From: an uncultured Bacilli bacterium
Lineage (GTDB): Bacteria; Bacillota_I; Bacilli_A; RF39; UBA660
Assembly: GCA_948479395.1 (NCBI GenBank)
Contig: CAOLUI010000002.1
Location: forward strand, 1-64,000
DNA: 64,000 nucleotides
Direction of reading: 5' to 3'
This document shows positions 9,291-18,991 of this stretch, in pieces. The position numbers and the translations under genes were made by a program. The notes beneath the pieces are model-generated. The model did not search any database. It was not told where the DNA came from and saw only the letters and a program-made list of their open reading frames with translations. Numbering within the stretch: position 1 is the stretch's first letter; every line of letters starts with the position of its first letter.

Positions 9291-10034
9291 ATGAAACAAA
9301 AGAATTCTAATTATTCAATTAGTGTAATTGATGTAAAAAAATCATTTAAATTGTTTTATGAAAAACCAACAACTTTAAAAGAACGTTTAGTTTTTTGGAA
9401 TAAGAAAAAAAGCGATGAACATGAAGTTTTAAAAAATATTAATTTAAATATTAAAAAGGGAGAAACTGTTGCTTTAATAGGAACAAATGGAAGTGGTAAA
9501 TCAACTCTTTTAAAATTGATGACTAAAATTATATATCCGACAACTGGGAAAATTATTACTAATGGTAAGCTAACTTCGTTATTAGAATTAGGGGCTGGTT
9601 TTCATCAAGATTTTACAGGAAGAGAAAATATATATTTTAATGCTGCTATTTTTGGTTTAACCAAAAAAGAAATCGATGAAAGATTAGAAGATATTATAGA
9701 ATTTTCTGAATTAGGAGAATTTATTGATAGTCCTGTTCGAACTTATTCATCAGGTATGTATATGCGTCTTGCTTTTTCAGTTGCCATTAATGTAGAGGCT
9801 GATATACTATTAATAGATGAAATTTTAGCAGTAGGAGATCAACACTTTCAAGATAAATGCTTTGAAAAATTAAAAGAATTGAAAAATAGCAATAAAACAA
9901 TAGTTATTGTTAGTCACAGTTTAGGAGCAGTAAAATTGTTATGTGATCGAGCTGTATGGCTTTTTAATGGTGAGGTTAAAATGGATGGAAAAACAAATGA
10001 TGTTATTGATGAATACTTAAAGGTGTGTGGATAA
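9291..10034 (+). CDS. Polysaccharide ABC exporter, ATP-binding subunit (TagH/RgpD/Wzt type)
   Basis: Start set at the ATG at 9291: the upstream in-frame ATG at 9279 is part of the ribosome site GGAGG. It has Walker A GTNGSGKST, the signature YSSGMYMRLAFSVA, Walker B DILLIDEILAVGD and the switch His in IVSHSLGAV. The long segment ELGAGFHQDFTGRENI is typical of TagH/RfbE/Wzt exporters. At 247 residues it lacks the C-terminal carbohydrate-binding domain found in some Wzt proteins, so substrate recognition must lie elsewhere. It forms the exporter with the permease directly downstream; the stop and the next start overlap (TAATG). Confidence 0.92.
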   Translation: MKQKNSNYSISVIDVKKSFKLFYEKPTTLKERLVFWNKKKSDEHEVLKNINLNIKKGETVALIGTNGSGKSTLLKLMTKIIYPTTGKIITNGKLTSLLELGAGFHQDFTGRENIYFNAAIFGLTKKEIDERLEDIIEFSELGEFIDSPVRTYSSGMYMRLAFSVAINVEADILLIDEILAVGDQHFQDKCFEKLKELKNSNKTIVIVSHSLGAVKLLCDRAVWLFNGEVKMDGKTNDVIDEYLKVCG

Positions 10035-10810
10035 TGATAAGTTTTTTTCAAGAATTGTATAAATATAGAGAACTTTTAAAAACGAATGTTAAAAAAGAAA
10101 TTAGAGGAAAATATAAAGGCTCTTTTTTAGGAGTTTTATGGTCTTTTATAAATCCATTATTAATGACATTGGTGTATGCAATTGTTTTTCCTTTTATTTT
10201 AAAAAATACAACTCCCCATTATGTAACTTATTTGATAATTGGCATTTTACCATGGAATTGGTTTACGATGGTGATTGCTCAGGGGACAACATCATTTTTA
10301 TCTAATGCTGGGATTATTAAAAAAGTTTATTTTCCAAGAGAGATCATACCCATAAGTGTTGTTACGAGTGGACTTGTTAATTTTTTGATATCATGTTTGA
10401 TTATTATAGTATTTCTAATATGTAGTGGAATTGGCTTTAGTAAGTATATTTTATTTTTTCCAATAATTTTGATTGCAGAATATATAGTTTGTTTAGCCGT
10501 AGTATTTTTGACTAGTGCAATAAATGTATATATAAAAGATGCCGAGTATATAATTAATTTTTTAGTAACGATGTTATTTTATGCGACACCTGTATTATAT
10601 ACGATGGATATGTTTCCAGCTCGATTTCAAAAAATTTTGTTATTAAATCCTTTAGTAACTATTATTAATAGTTATCGAAATATTTTCTTTTATCAAGTGA
10701 TGCCAGGAATTAAGTCGCTTTTAATAATTATTTTAGTGGGATTAGTTCTATTGTATTTTAGTTATAAAATATTTAAAATGTTGGAAAAAGGTTTTGCTGA
10801 GGAATTATAA
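10034..10810 (+). CDS. Polysaccharide ABC exporter, permease (TagG/RgpC/Wzm type)
   Basis: About 258 residues with six membrane segments, family ABC-2. KKEIRGKYKGSFLGVLWSFINPLLM is the conserved cytoplasmic entry segment (residues about 20-45) and YATPVLYTMDMFPARFQKILLLNP is the usual late loop. It pairs with the ATPase at 9291 to move a finished lipid-linked glycan across the membrane. The start at 10034 overlaps the ATPase stop, favoured over the GTG at 10025. Confidence 0.92.
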   Translation: MISFFQELYKYRELLKTNVKKEIRGKYKGSFLGVLWSFINPLLMTLVYAIVFPFILKNTTPHYVTYLIIGILPWNWFTMVIAQGTTSFLSNAGIIKKVYFPREIIPISVVTSGLVNFLISCLIIIVFLICSGIGFSKYILFFPIILIAEYIVCLAVVFLTSAINVYIKDAEYIINFLVTMLFYATPVLYTMDMFPARFQKILLLNPLVTIINSYRNIFFYQVMPGIKSLLIIILVGLVLLYFSYKIFKMLEKGFAEEL

Positions 10811-11637
10811 TGAAAATAGCGGGAGTAGTTGTATGGTATAATCCAACAAATGATGACAAAAAAAACATTTATAGCTATTTGGAAAGTTTAGATAAATTAT
10901 ATATTTTTGATAATAGTAGTAAGAAAAACGATTTTAAATTGGATAAAAAAATTGAGTATATTTTTGCTGGAGAAAATGAAGGTATTGCTAAAGCATTAAA
11001 TGTTACAGCCAAAAAAGCTATTGAAGACGGGTATGAATGGTTACTTACAATGGATCAAGATACAGTTTTTGAAAATGAAAAATTAGAAAAATTAAAGAAG
11101 TTTATTGATAAAAAGGAAGCTAATGTCGCTATTATTTGCCCATGGTTAGAGACTAAATTAAAAATAGAAAAAAGTAAACAAGAACTAGATTATCCTTTAG
11201 ATGTAATGACTTCTGGTAATTTGTTAAATTTAGCTATTTATAAAAAAATAGGGGGCTTTTTAGAGGAATTATTTATAGATGGTGTAGATATGGAATTTTG
11301 TTTACGTTTAAAAAAGCATGGCTTTAAAATAAAGAGAGTTAATTCGATATCTATTAAACATAATTTAGGGAATATTACTTATAAAAATTTTTTAAAAAAA
11401 AGTTTATTATGTATGAATCATAATTATGTAAGATATTATTATAGAGTAAGAAATTATCATTATATACATGATTTATATTATGATATTGAACCAGAATATT
11501 GTAAAAATATTATTAAATTTAGAGCAATGATTTGGTGTATAGTTTTTTATGAAAAAGATAAATATAGAAAGTTACGTGCTGTATATGAAGGCTATAAAGA
11601 TTATAAAAAAGGGATTAAGGGAAAATATTATCATTGA
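10810..11637 (+). CDS. GT2 glycosyltransferase (rhamnosyltransferase-like)
   Basis: 275 residues. AGVVVWYNPT at the N-terminus, YIFDNSSKK, GENEGIAKALNVTAKKA and LTMDQDTVF (DQD as the metal site) match the RfbF/RgpB-like rhamnosyltransferase group within GT2. GVDMEFCLRLKKHGF near 157-172 is the acidic acceptor region. TAATG couples it to the permease gene. With the RgpA-like enzyme and the RgpCD-like exporter it makes a rhamnan-type polymer plausible, but the sugar is not proven. Confidence 0.8.
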   Translation: MKIAGVVVWYNPTNDDKKNIYSYLESLDKLYIFDNSSKKNDFKLDKKIEYIFAGENEGIAKALNVTAKKAIEDGYEWLLTMDQDTVFENEKLEKLKKFIDKKEANVAIICPWLETKLKIEKSKQELDYPLDVMTSGNLLNLAIYKKIGGFLEELFIDGVDMEFCLRLKKHGFKIKRVNSISIKHNLGNITYKNFLKKSLLCMNHNYVRYYYRVRNYHYIHDLYYDIEPEYCKNIIKFRAMIWCIVFYEKDKYRKLRAVYEGYKDYKKGIKGKYYH

Positions 11638-11648
11638 GGAGTTATAAT

Positions 11649-13814
11649 ATGAAAAAAGATAAAATAAAATATTTAATAAGTAAATCATTAAAAACACTGA
11701 AAGAAGAAGGAATTATTAAATTAATAAAAAAGATTTTTAGATATATTAAAATTAAAATTCATAAAACTAAACTTTCTTCTTGCAAAGATGTATTATTTAT
11801 TAATGGGTGTTATCTACCTCATCCTGAAAGATATCGAGTTGATCATCAAATGGAACAATTAGAATCTTATGGTTTATCAGTTAATAAAATTTTTTTTGAA
11901 GATTTAGATATTTCGATGTTAAAGTTTTATAGATGTTTTGTTTTTTTTAGATGTCCAATAACGGAACAAATAGATAAATTTATTGATAAAGCACATTATT
12001 TTAATAAAAAAGTGTTTTTTGATATAGATGATTTAGTAATTAATACAAAATATACAAATACAATTAAATATGTTCAAGAAATGTCTCAAAGTGAAAAACA
12101 TATTTATGATGATGGTGTTAATCGAATGGAAAAGACTTTACAGAAATGTGATTATATTATTACTTCAACGGATTCATTAGCACATGAATTAAAAAAATAT
12201 GGAAAAGAAGTCTTTGTTAATAGAAATGTTGTGTCTGAGAGAATGGTTGAATTATCTAAAGATGCAGTAAAAGATAGAATAAAAAACGAAAATGAAATTG
12301 AAATAGGGTATTTGAGTGGGAGTATTACTCATAATCCTGATTTTGAATTAATTAAAGATTCATTAATTAAAATAATGACTGAATATGATAATGTTTATTT
12401 ACGTTTAGTGGGATATTTAAATATTCCAAAAGAATTTGATTGTTTTAAAGATAGAATAAGAGTAAGTCCTTTTGCTGATTGGCAAGATTTACCTAAAATA
12501 ATTGCTAAATTGGATATAAATTTAGCTCCAATTGAAGAGTCTATTTTTAATGAAGCAAAATCTGAAAATAAATGGACAGAGGCGGCCTTGTGTAAAGTGG
12601 TTACTGTTGCTTCAGACTTTGGGGCATTTAAAACGAAAATTAAAAATAATGAAACTGGTTTATTATGTAAAACAAAAGATGATTGGTATAAAAAATTGAA
12701 ATTTTTAATTGATAATCCAGAGGAAAGATATCGTATGGCTAATAATGCTTATGATTATGTTTTAAAAAATTGTGTTGCTACTTATTCAGGATTAGCTTTA
12801 AAGAAGTTTATAACTAGTAAACTAGTAAAAAACTTTGCCTTTGTTTTGCCTACTACAAATATTAGTGGTGGTGTAAATGTAGTGATTAAACATTGTAATA
12901 TTTTACGTAATGCGGGTTTTGATGTTTCAATTTTAAATATGGCTCAATCTGATGAAAATATTATCAATAAAGATGGAGAAATTAATGTTATAAGTGTATT
13001 AAAAACTGATATATTTGGGATATTTAATACTATGATTGCTACTTTATGGACTACTTTAGAATTTATAAAGTCTTATCCACAAGTTAATAAAAAATTATAT
13101 TTGGTTCAAAATTTTGAAACTAATTTTTTGAATTATGGAAGTATTTCTAAAAGAGTTGCTAATGCTACATATAATTCATTAGATGATATAGAATACATTA
13201 CTATATCAAAATGGTGTGAAAAATGGCTTAAGGAAGATTATGAAAAAGATTCTAAGTATGCTCCAAATGGGATAAATTTAGAACAGTTTCCTTTTAAGGA
13301 AAGAAATTTTAAAGGAAAAATTAAAGTTTTAGTTGAAGGAAACAGTGATGATTATTATAAAAATGTTGATGAAAGTTTTAGAATAATAGATAAATTGGAT
13401 AAATCCAAATATGAAATCCATTTTTTATCTTACCAAGGTGAACCTAAAGAGTGGTATTATGTTGATAAGTTTTATCATAAGGTTCCATATGATGAAGTGG
13501 GAAAAATTTATCAACAAGCTGATATTTTAATAAAATCAAGTATTTTAGAAAGTTTTTCCTATCCTCCATTAGAAATGATGGCTACGGGTGGTATTTGTGT
13601 GGTTGTTCCAAATGATGGAAATATAGAATATTTAAAAGATGAAGATAATTGTTTGTTTTATGAACAAGGTAATATAGATGAAGCAGTTGAAAAAATTGAA
13701 AGAATTAGAAATGATAGTAAATTAAGAGAACATTTAATTAAAAATGGCTTAAAAACGGCTGAACAAAGAAGCTGGGAAAAAATCGAAAAAGATATAAAAA
13801 AGCTTTATATGTAG
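11649..13814 (+). CDS. Tandem-domain glycosyltransferase with WsaF-like C-terminal half
   Basis: About 721 residues from the ATG at 11649, with GAGGAG at 11635-11640 just upstream. Two GT-B units follow each other. The first (about 40-395) contains INGCYLPHPERYRVDHQM, FFDIDDLV and APIEESIFNEAKSENKWTEAA, a donor site with conserved Glu. The second (about 396-721) opens with FVLPTTNISGGVNVVIKH and has LVQNFETNF, ISKWCEKWL, APNGINLEQFP and SILESFSYPPLEMMATGG, the pattern of WsaF-type rhamnosyltransferases of S-layer glycans. Two active sites in one chain would allow alternating additions. Both halves keep the donor-site acidic residues, so both may be active. Confidence 0.8.
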   Translation: MKKDKIKYLISKSLKTLKEEGIIKLIKKIFRYIKIKIHKTKLSSCKDVLFINGCYLPHPERYRVDHQMEQLESYGLSVNKIFFEDLDISMLKFYRCFVFFRCPITEQIDKFIDKAHYFNKKVFFDIDDLVINTKYTNTIKYVQEMSQSEKHIYDDGVNRMEKTLQKCDYIITSTDSLAHELKKYGKEVFVNRNVVSERMVELSKDAVKDRIKNENEIEIGYLSGSITHNPDFELIKDSLIKIMTEYDNVYLRLVGYLNIPKEFDCFKDRIRVSPFADWQDLPKIIAKLDINLAPIEESIFNEAKSENKWTEAALCKVVTVASDFGAFKTKIKNNETGLLCKTKDDWYKKLKFLIDNPEERYRMANNAYDYVLKNCVATYSGLALKKFITSKLVKNFAFVLPTTNISGGVNVVIKHCNILRNAGFDVSILNMAQSDENIINKDGEINVISVLKTDIFGIFNTMIATLWTTLEFIKSYPQVNKKLYLVQNFETNFLNYGSISKRVANATYNSLDDIEYITISKWCEKWLKEDYEKDSKYAPNGINLEQFPFKERNFKGKIKVLVEGNSDDYYKNVDESFRIIDKLDKSKYEIHFLSYQGEPKEWYYVDKFYHKVPYDEVGKIYQQADILIKSSILESFSYPPLEMMATGGICVVVPNDGNIEYLKDEDNCLFYEQGNIDEAVEKIERIRNDSKLREHLIKNGLKTAEQRSWEKIEKDIKKLYM

Positions 13815-13830
13815 CAAGATGTTAAATAAG

Positions 13831-13892
13831 AATGACTTTAAATATAAGATTTTCAATATTTTGGAAATTGTGTAGGGCAAGTCATTTTTTAT
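13831..13892 (+). terminator. Weak intrinsic terminator with a large loop
   Basis: AATGACTT at 13831-13838 pairs with AAGTCATT at 13879-13886 before a T-rich tract. The 40-base loop makes it a weak call. The remaining 140 bases to the next gene hold a ribosome site (AGGAGAG) and no other clear signal. Confidence 0.4.
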
Positions 13893-14033
13893 TTTATTAG
13901 GTTTTAATCTATAGAAAAGTGAATTGCTTTGAAGTTTTACGATATTTTATTTTTTATAGGATTGCCATATGTAAAATACGTTTTAGTTGCTTTTCGCTTG
14001 AAATTGATGATATACTTTTATTAGGAGAGTAGT

Positions 14034-14633
14034 ATGAAGTTTAAATTGAGATATTTGATTTATGGAATAATTGGGTTAGTTATAATTTTGATTAGTGTTT
14101 TATTGAAATTTAATGTAAATACTACAATTGGAAATAGTAATATTGTCGCAGTTGATTTTAAAAATGATATGAAAATTGAGAAAAGTTTTACTTCTTTATA
14201 TAATGATTTAAATAAGATTGGGATTAAATTTGCAACATATATGTCTAAAAATAATCAAGGTGTTATGAATGTAAGAATTATTGATAATTCTAATAATTTG
14301 GAAATATATAATCAAGACATAAAATTAAAAAATATTGTTGACAATGAATTTTATTATTTTGATTTTAATAACCAAAAAGAATCTAAAAATAAAGAGTATA
14401 AAATAATTATAAAAGTTAAAGAAATGGATGATGATACGAATATAGGTATATGGGGCGATTATTCTTTAGATGAGATGGTAAAAGTTGATGCAAAAGCGAT
14501 TGATAAAGATTATGTAATTATGGTAAATGGGAAGAATAATGATTATAAATTATTGTTATGTTTGGCTTTTTATGGAGTTATTATAGCAATGATTGAAATC
14601 TTAAAAGAAAATGGTGGGAAGGTTAGAAAATGA
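14034..14633 (+). CDS. Membrane-anchored protein of unknown function, partner of the DUF2142 gene
   Basis: 199 residues: one membrane segment near 8-26, a polar outside part of about 140 residues rich in Asn/Asp/Lys, then a second hydrophobic segment near 170-188. I recognise no catalytic motif. The start overlaps no gene and has AGGAGAG upstream; its end overlaps the next start (ATGA). The outside part (FYYFDFNNQKESKNKEYKI, then WGDYSLDEMV) could be a beta-sandwich domain, but this is a guess. Co-translation with the DUF2142 membrane protein suggests that the two act together. Confidence 0.6.
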   Translation: MKFKLRYLIYGIIGLVIILISVLLKFNVNTTIGNSNIVAVDFKNDMKIEKSFTSLYNDLNKIGIKFATYMSKNNQGVMNVRIIDNSNNLEIYNQDIKLKNIVDNEFYYFDFNNQKESKNKEYKIIIKVKEMDDDTNIGIWGDYSLDEMVKVDAKAIDKDYVIMVNGKNNDYKLLLCLAFYGVIIAMIEILKENGGKVRK

Positions 14634-16480
14634 AAGTTTTAGATAAATTAGAAAATTTGAAAAATAAACATAAGTTTTTAATATTAATCATTATTTCTGC
14701 ACTTATCTTTGCATTTAACGCTTTATTTTATAATCATCAAATATTAAAAATCGATAAAGACAATCGAAATTATTTAGTAGATTTTAATAAAAAAAGTGAA
14801 ATAAAACAAATAAATTTAAAAGGGAAATATGTACGAGAATTAACGATTAAGTATAAAACATCAGATGATTTTCTTATATCGTATAATGGAGAAGTAGCAA
14901 ATAATTATGGAGTATATAAAGAATTTAAAAAGGAAGAAACGTGTTATAGTTATGCAGATTCTTGTGGAATAAGGATAAATCAAAAAGTTGGAATTTTAAA
15001 TATAGATATAGATTCTTCTGATGTAGATTTGTTAGAAATAAGTGTTAATAATAGTTTTTATTTTAATTGGGTAACATTTGTTTTTTGGTTTGTTTTGATA
15101 AATTTAATATTAGTAATTGTTATGTATAAATCTTATTTTAGTAAAAAATTGCATGTTTTAACTTTTTTGATTTGTGCATCACTCGGCTTTTTACTTTTAA
15201 TTTCGGAGCATAATATGACAACGACAACTTTGGATGATGATAATCATTATGGTGTTTTTAATTCATTAAATAAAACTAGTGATGAGACAAGTGTTACTAA
15301 TTATTATTTAGAAAATTGTTTTGTTAATTTTCGCAGTCAAGATACATTATTTGAAAAGAAAAATTTTCAAAATTTTATGAATGAAAATTCCAAAGTGAAA
15401 ATTGCTAATTTTAAATCAGATGTTAATTTATTAAATACAAATAAAATTAATTATTTACCATTAGCTTTATTATTAAAAGTATTAAATATAATAGGAGTGA
15501 AACAAACAGTAGCTTTCTTTTTGGGAAGAGTAATGCAACTTTTAATGTATACTATTGTTATTTCATTAGCTGTTAAAATTATGCCTAATTATAAGTTATT
15601 AATGATGATAATTGGAATACTCCCACAAAGTATATTTTTAGCGACTAATTATAGTTATGATCCAACGGTTACAGCATTTTTACTTTTAGCTTTTTCTTGT
15701 TTTGCCAATGAATATTTTAATAAAGATAAAAAGATTAAAAAAAGTAATATTTTGATATTTATCTTTGCAGCATTATATGGAGCATTCCCGAAAGCTATTT
15801 ATTCACCCATTATATTGCTTATGTTATTATTGCCTAAAGAAAAGTTTTATTCAAATAAACAATACAAATGGTTTAGAGGGATAATAGTTTGTTTATTTAT
15901 TCTTAGTATGGCGACATTTCTTTTACCTCTAATTACTGATCCATCAGCAAGAGCAGATACTAGAGGGGGAGATACCTCATCGGTTAGACAATTAAAATTA
16001 ATGTTTCATTGTCCTATTTCTTTTATTAAAACTTTTTGGAATGAAGCTATTTTGAATACTTTTGGAAGACTGCTTTCGCCAGTAACTTTGGGGCAATTTT
16101 CTTATTATGGAAGTATGGGTTTAGATACAAGTTATTTTCTTTTCCTAATATCATTAATTATTGCTTTTGTTTCTGAAAAAAAGCGTAGCAAAATTCTTTT
16201 AAAGGATAAAATTATAATGATATTAATTTATATATTTATTATCTGTTCAATTTGGGGATCAATGTATTTATTATTTACGCCAGTGGGAGAAGCAACAATT
16301 AATGGAGTACAAAATAGATATTTTATTCCATTATTATTGCCAATTATTTATTGTTTTTCAAATATTAAATTGAAAAGTGAGATGAATGATAAAAGTTTAA
16401 TGGTTACATGTTCTCTAATAAGTATTATTGCTATTACTTTACTAATTTATAATCTTGTGATTAAAATGTATTGTTTGTAG
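14630..16480 (+). CDS. DUF2142-like multi-pass membrane protein
   Basis: 616 residues. One membrane segment near 16-34, then a soluble part of about 110 residues, then ten or so membrane segments. NMTTTTLDDDNHYGVFN (about 197-213) is an acidic loop like the one carrying the catalytic Asp in GT-C glycosyltransferases. LPQSIFLATNYSYDPTVTAFLLLAFSCF is the DUF2142 hallmark. Such proteins sit in polysaccharide clusters and are thought to use polyprenyl-phosphate sugars as donors. The role here would be adding a side sugar outside the membrane; this is inference from fold and setting. Confidence 0.7.
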   Translation: MKVLDKLENLKNKHKFLILIIISALIFAFNALFYNHQILKIDKDNRNYLVDFNKKSEIKQINLKGKYVRELTIKYKTSDDFLISYNGEVANNYGVYKEFKKEETCYSYADSCGIRINQKVGILNIDIDSSDVDLLEISVNNSFYFNWVTFVFWFVLINLILVIVMYKSYFSKKLHVLTFLICASLGFLLLISEHNMTTTTLDDDNHYGVFNSLNKTSDETSVTNYYLENCFVNFRSQDTLFEKKNFQNFMNENSKVKIANFKSDVNLLNTNKINYLPLALLLKVLNIIGVKQTVAFFLGRVMQLLMYTIVISLAVKIMPNYKLLMMIIGILPQSIFLATNYSYDPTVTAFLLLAFSCFANEYFNKDKKIKKSNILIFIFAALYGAFPKAIYSPIILLMLLLPKEKFYSNKQYKWFRGIIVCLFILSMATFLLPLITDPSARADTRGGDTSSVRQLKLMFHCPISFIKTFWNEAILNTFGRLLSPVTLGQFSYYGSMGLDTSYFLFLISLIIAFVSEKKRSKILLKDKIIMILIYIFIICSIWGSMYLLFTPVGEATINGVQNRYFIPLLLPIIYCFSNIKLKSEMNDKSLMVTCSLISIIAITLLIYNLVIKMYCL

Positions 16481-16498
16481 AAAAGATGTGATGCAAGA

Positions 16499-17221
16499 AT
16501 GGAAAAAAAAGATAAAGTTTTATTTGTTATACCGGCTTATAATGAAGAAGAAAATATTGCCAAAGTTTTAAATGAAATAAAAAATGATGCTTCTTTTGCG
16601 GATATAGTAGTTTTAAATGATTGTTCTAGGGATAATACAAAAGAGATTGTTGAGCAAAATAATGTTAAATGTATTACTAATATTTTTAATATGCGATATG
16701 CTTGGAATGTTCAAACTGGTATTAAATATGCCTATCAAAATAATTATGATTATGTGATTCAATTTGATGCTGATGGGCAACATATTGCTAAAGAGGCGAT
16801 TAAATTATATGAAAAGATGAAAAAAACTAATTGTGATATTGTAATAGGTTCAAGATATTTGAAAGATACTGGTTATCCTTGTCCTTTATTTCGAAGAATA
16901 GGAACAAGAATTTTTGAATTTGTAATTAAACTTTTTTGTAAACAAAGAATTGCTGATCCCTTATCAGGATTTCAATGTTTAAATAAAAAAGTTATTGAAA
17001 GATATGCTATTATGGGAAATTATCCAGAATTCCCTGATGCTAATTTAGTAATAGAAATGTTGCTTTTGGGATATAAAATTGAGGAAGTTCCGGTTAAAAT
17101 GCGTTTAAGAGAAGCGGGAGAGAGTATGCACGGGGGAGTTATAAAACCAATTAAGTATATGATAAATATGTTTTATACAATTATTTTTATTTTAATTCAA
17201 TATCCAAGGAAAGGAAAATAG
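16499..17221 (+). CDS. DPM1-like GT2 polyprenyl-phosphate sugar synthase
   Basis: 240 residues without a long membrane tail. VIPAYNEEENIAKVLNEI, LNDCSRDNTKEIV, QFDADGQH (DADG donor/metal site), IGSRYLKDTG and DPLSGFQCLNKKV match dolichol-phosphate-mannose-synthase-like enzymes, which load a sugar from its nucleotide form onto polyprenyl phosphate. Immediately followed by a DUF2304 gene, a pairing that recurs in many bacteria. It would supply donor lipids to GT-C enzymes such as the DUF2142 protein just upstream. Confidence 0.85.
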   Translation: MEKKDKVLFVIPAYNEEENIAKVLNEIKNDASFADIVVLNDCSRDNTKEIVEQNNVKCITNIFNMRYAWNVQTGIKYAYQNNYDYVIQFDADGQHIAKEAIKLYEKMKKTNCDIVIGSRYLKDTGYPCPLFRRIGTRIFEFVIKLFCKQRIADPLSGFQCLNKKVIERYAIMGNYPEFPDANLVIEMLLLGYKIEEVPVKMRLREAGESMHGGVIKPIKYMINMFYTIIFILIQYPRKGK

Positions 17222-17224
17222 ATA

Positions 17225-17560
17225 ATGAAAAAGACTTATTTTATTATTATTGCTCTAGTTGTTTTTGTTTATATAATTAGGGAGATAAGAAAAAAAAGAT
17301 TTTCTATTAAAGAAAGTTTTTGGTGGGTAATAGCAGCACTTGTGATGCTTATATTATCAATTTTTCCTTATTCTATAGATAGATTAGCCAACTTTTTAAA
17401 AATTTCTTATCCTCCTTCTTTATTGTTTGTTTTATGTATTGTTTTTTTAGTATTTATAAATTTTAGAAGTAGTAAAAAAATTGCAGAACAACAAGAAAAA
17501 ATAATTGAATTGGGTCAAGAGCTTGCTATAATTAAAGATAAAGTAAGAGGAAAAAAATGA
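17225..17560 (+). CDS. DUF2304 small membrane protein
   Basis: 111 residues: three hydrophobic segments (about 4-18, 33-51, 60-77) and a charged helical tail QEKIIELGQELAIIKDKV. Segments such as ESFWWVIAALVML followed by FPYSIDRLANFLKISYPPSL are typical of DUF2304. The family is found beside DPM1-like enzymes and probably anchors or assists them. It overlaps the flippase gene by four bases. Confidence 0.8.
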   Translation: MKKTYFIIIALVVFVYIIREIRKKRFSIKESFWWVIAALVMLILSIFPYSIDRLANFLKISYPPSLLFVLCIVFLVFINFRSSKKIAEQQEKIIELGQELAIIKDKVRGKK

Positions 17561-18987
17561 AAAAAAGCACAAAAGTAAATGTAATATATAATCTTATTTA
17601 TCAATTACTTACAATATTATTACCCTTAGTAACAACTCCTTATATTTCAAGGGTACTTGGTGCCGATTCTGTAGGAATATATGGATATACTTTAGCAATA
17701 TCCATGTATTTTATATTGTTTGGATCTTTAGGAATTTCGATGTATGGACAAAGAGAAATAGCTAAAAACCAAGACAATGCAAAGAAATATTCTGTTATTT
17801 TTTGGGAATTATGTATTATTCGTTTTATTACAATTTTTATAGCAATTATTATTTATTTAGCTTTGTTTTGTTTAAATAATCAATATTCTTTATATTATAT
17901 TATTTTAATCCTTTATATTTTAGCTTCGGCTTTTGATATTAATTGGTATTTTCAAGGGATAGAAGATTTTAGTAAAACCGTAATTAGAAATATTATAGTT
18001 AAATCTTTAGGTTTAGTATTGACTTTTGTGTTTGTTAAAACGGCAAATGATTTATGGATTTATATGTTAATATTTGCTGCGACAGAGTTATTAGGCAATT
18101 TATCTCTTTGGTTTTATGTTCCAAAATATATTGAAAAGCCAAAGAGAAAAGAACTTAATTTAAAAAAACATTTTAAGTTAATTATGCTTTTATTAGTTCC
18201 GCAAATAGCTACTCAAATTTATACAGTTTTAGATAAAACGATGGTGGGATTAATAACAAAAGATATGAGTGAAGTAGGTTTTTATGAACAATCACAAAAA
18301 ATTGCTAGAGCTGCATTAGTTATTGTAAATGCGATGCAAACTGTAATGAATTCTAAAGTAGCGAATGCCTATATAAAAAAGAATAATAAAGAACTTGTAA
18401 AAAATTTAAAAATTAATTTTGATTATGTATGGTTTTTAGGGATACCTTTAACAATTGGAATGGCTATAGTATCTAGTAATTTAGTTCCTTGGTATTTTGG
18501 TAATGGTTTTGATAGAGTAGAAAATATTTTAAAATTTATTTCGCCAATAATAATTATAATAGGATTAAATGGGGTTACTGGAATAGTTTATTTAATTCAA
18601 ACAGAAAGACAAAATATTTATACTAGATCTGTAATTTTTGGGGCTTTAATAAATGTAGTTGCTAATTTTATTTTAATTAATTTATATGGAGCAGTGGGAG
18701 CGGCAATAGCATCAGTAATAGCAGAAATAGCAATATTTATATATCATTTTAAATATATAAAAAATGTGTATAAAATAAAAGATATATTTAAACAATCTAG
18801 TAAATGTTTATTTGCAGGTTTAGTTATGGCATTGGCTTTATTATTTTTTATAAATCGTTTGACTCCATCAATTATTCATACCATTTTTTTAGTAGGTATT
18901 GGGTTTATAACTTATATTGGAATATTATTTATAGTAAAATATGATTATATATGCAATATAATAAACAAAAGAAAAAAATTGAGGTAA
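17557..18987 (+). CDS. Wzx-type polysaccharide flippase
   Basis: 476 residues with about 12-14 membrane segments, of the MOP/PST superfamily. The N-terminus NVIYNLIYQLLTILLPLVTTPYISRVLGADSVGIYGYT is a classic Wzx/oligosaccharide-flippase start. GIEDFSKTVIRNIIVK and LVPQIATQIYTVLDKTMVG are further family segments. It would turn undecaprenyl-linked repeat units to the outer face for polymerisation by the Wzy-like domain at 2790. The same locus also encodes an ABC exporter, so two export routes may coexist. Confidence 0.9.
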   Translation: MKKSTKVNVIYNLIYQLLTILLPLVTTPYISRVLGADSVGIYGYTLAISMYFILFGSLGISMYGQREIAKNQDNAKKYSVIFWELCIIRFITIFIAIIIYLALFCLNNQYSLYYIILILYILASAFDINWYFQGIEDFSKTVIRNIIVKSLGLVLTFVFVKTANDLWIYMLIFAATELLGNLSLWFYVPKYIEKPKRKELNLKKHFKLIMLLLVPQIATQIYTVLDKTMVGLITKDMSEVGFYEQSQKIARAALVIVNAMQTVMNSKVANAYIKKNNKELVKNLKINFDYVWFLGIPLTIGMAIVSSNLVPWYFGNGFDRVENILKFISPIIIIIGLNGVTGIVYLIQTERQNIYTRSVIFGALINVVANFILINLYGAVGAAIASVIAEIAIFIYHFKYIKNVYKIKDIFKQSSKCLFAGLVMALALLFFINRLTPSIIHTIFLVGIGFITYIGILFIVKYDYICNIINKRKKLR

Positions 18988-18991
18988 AAGT

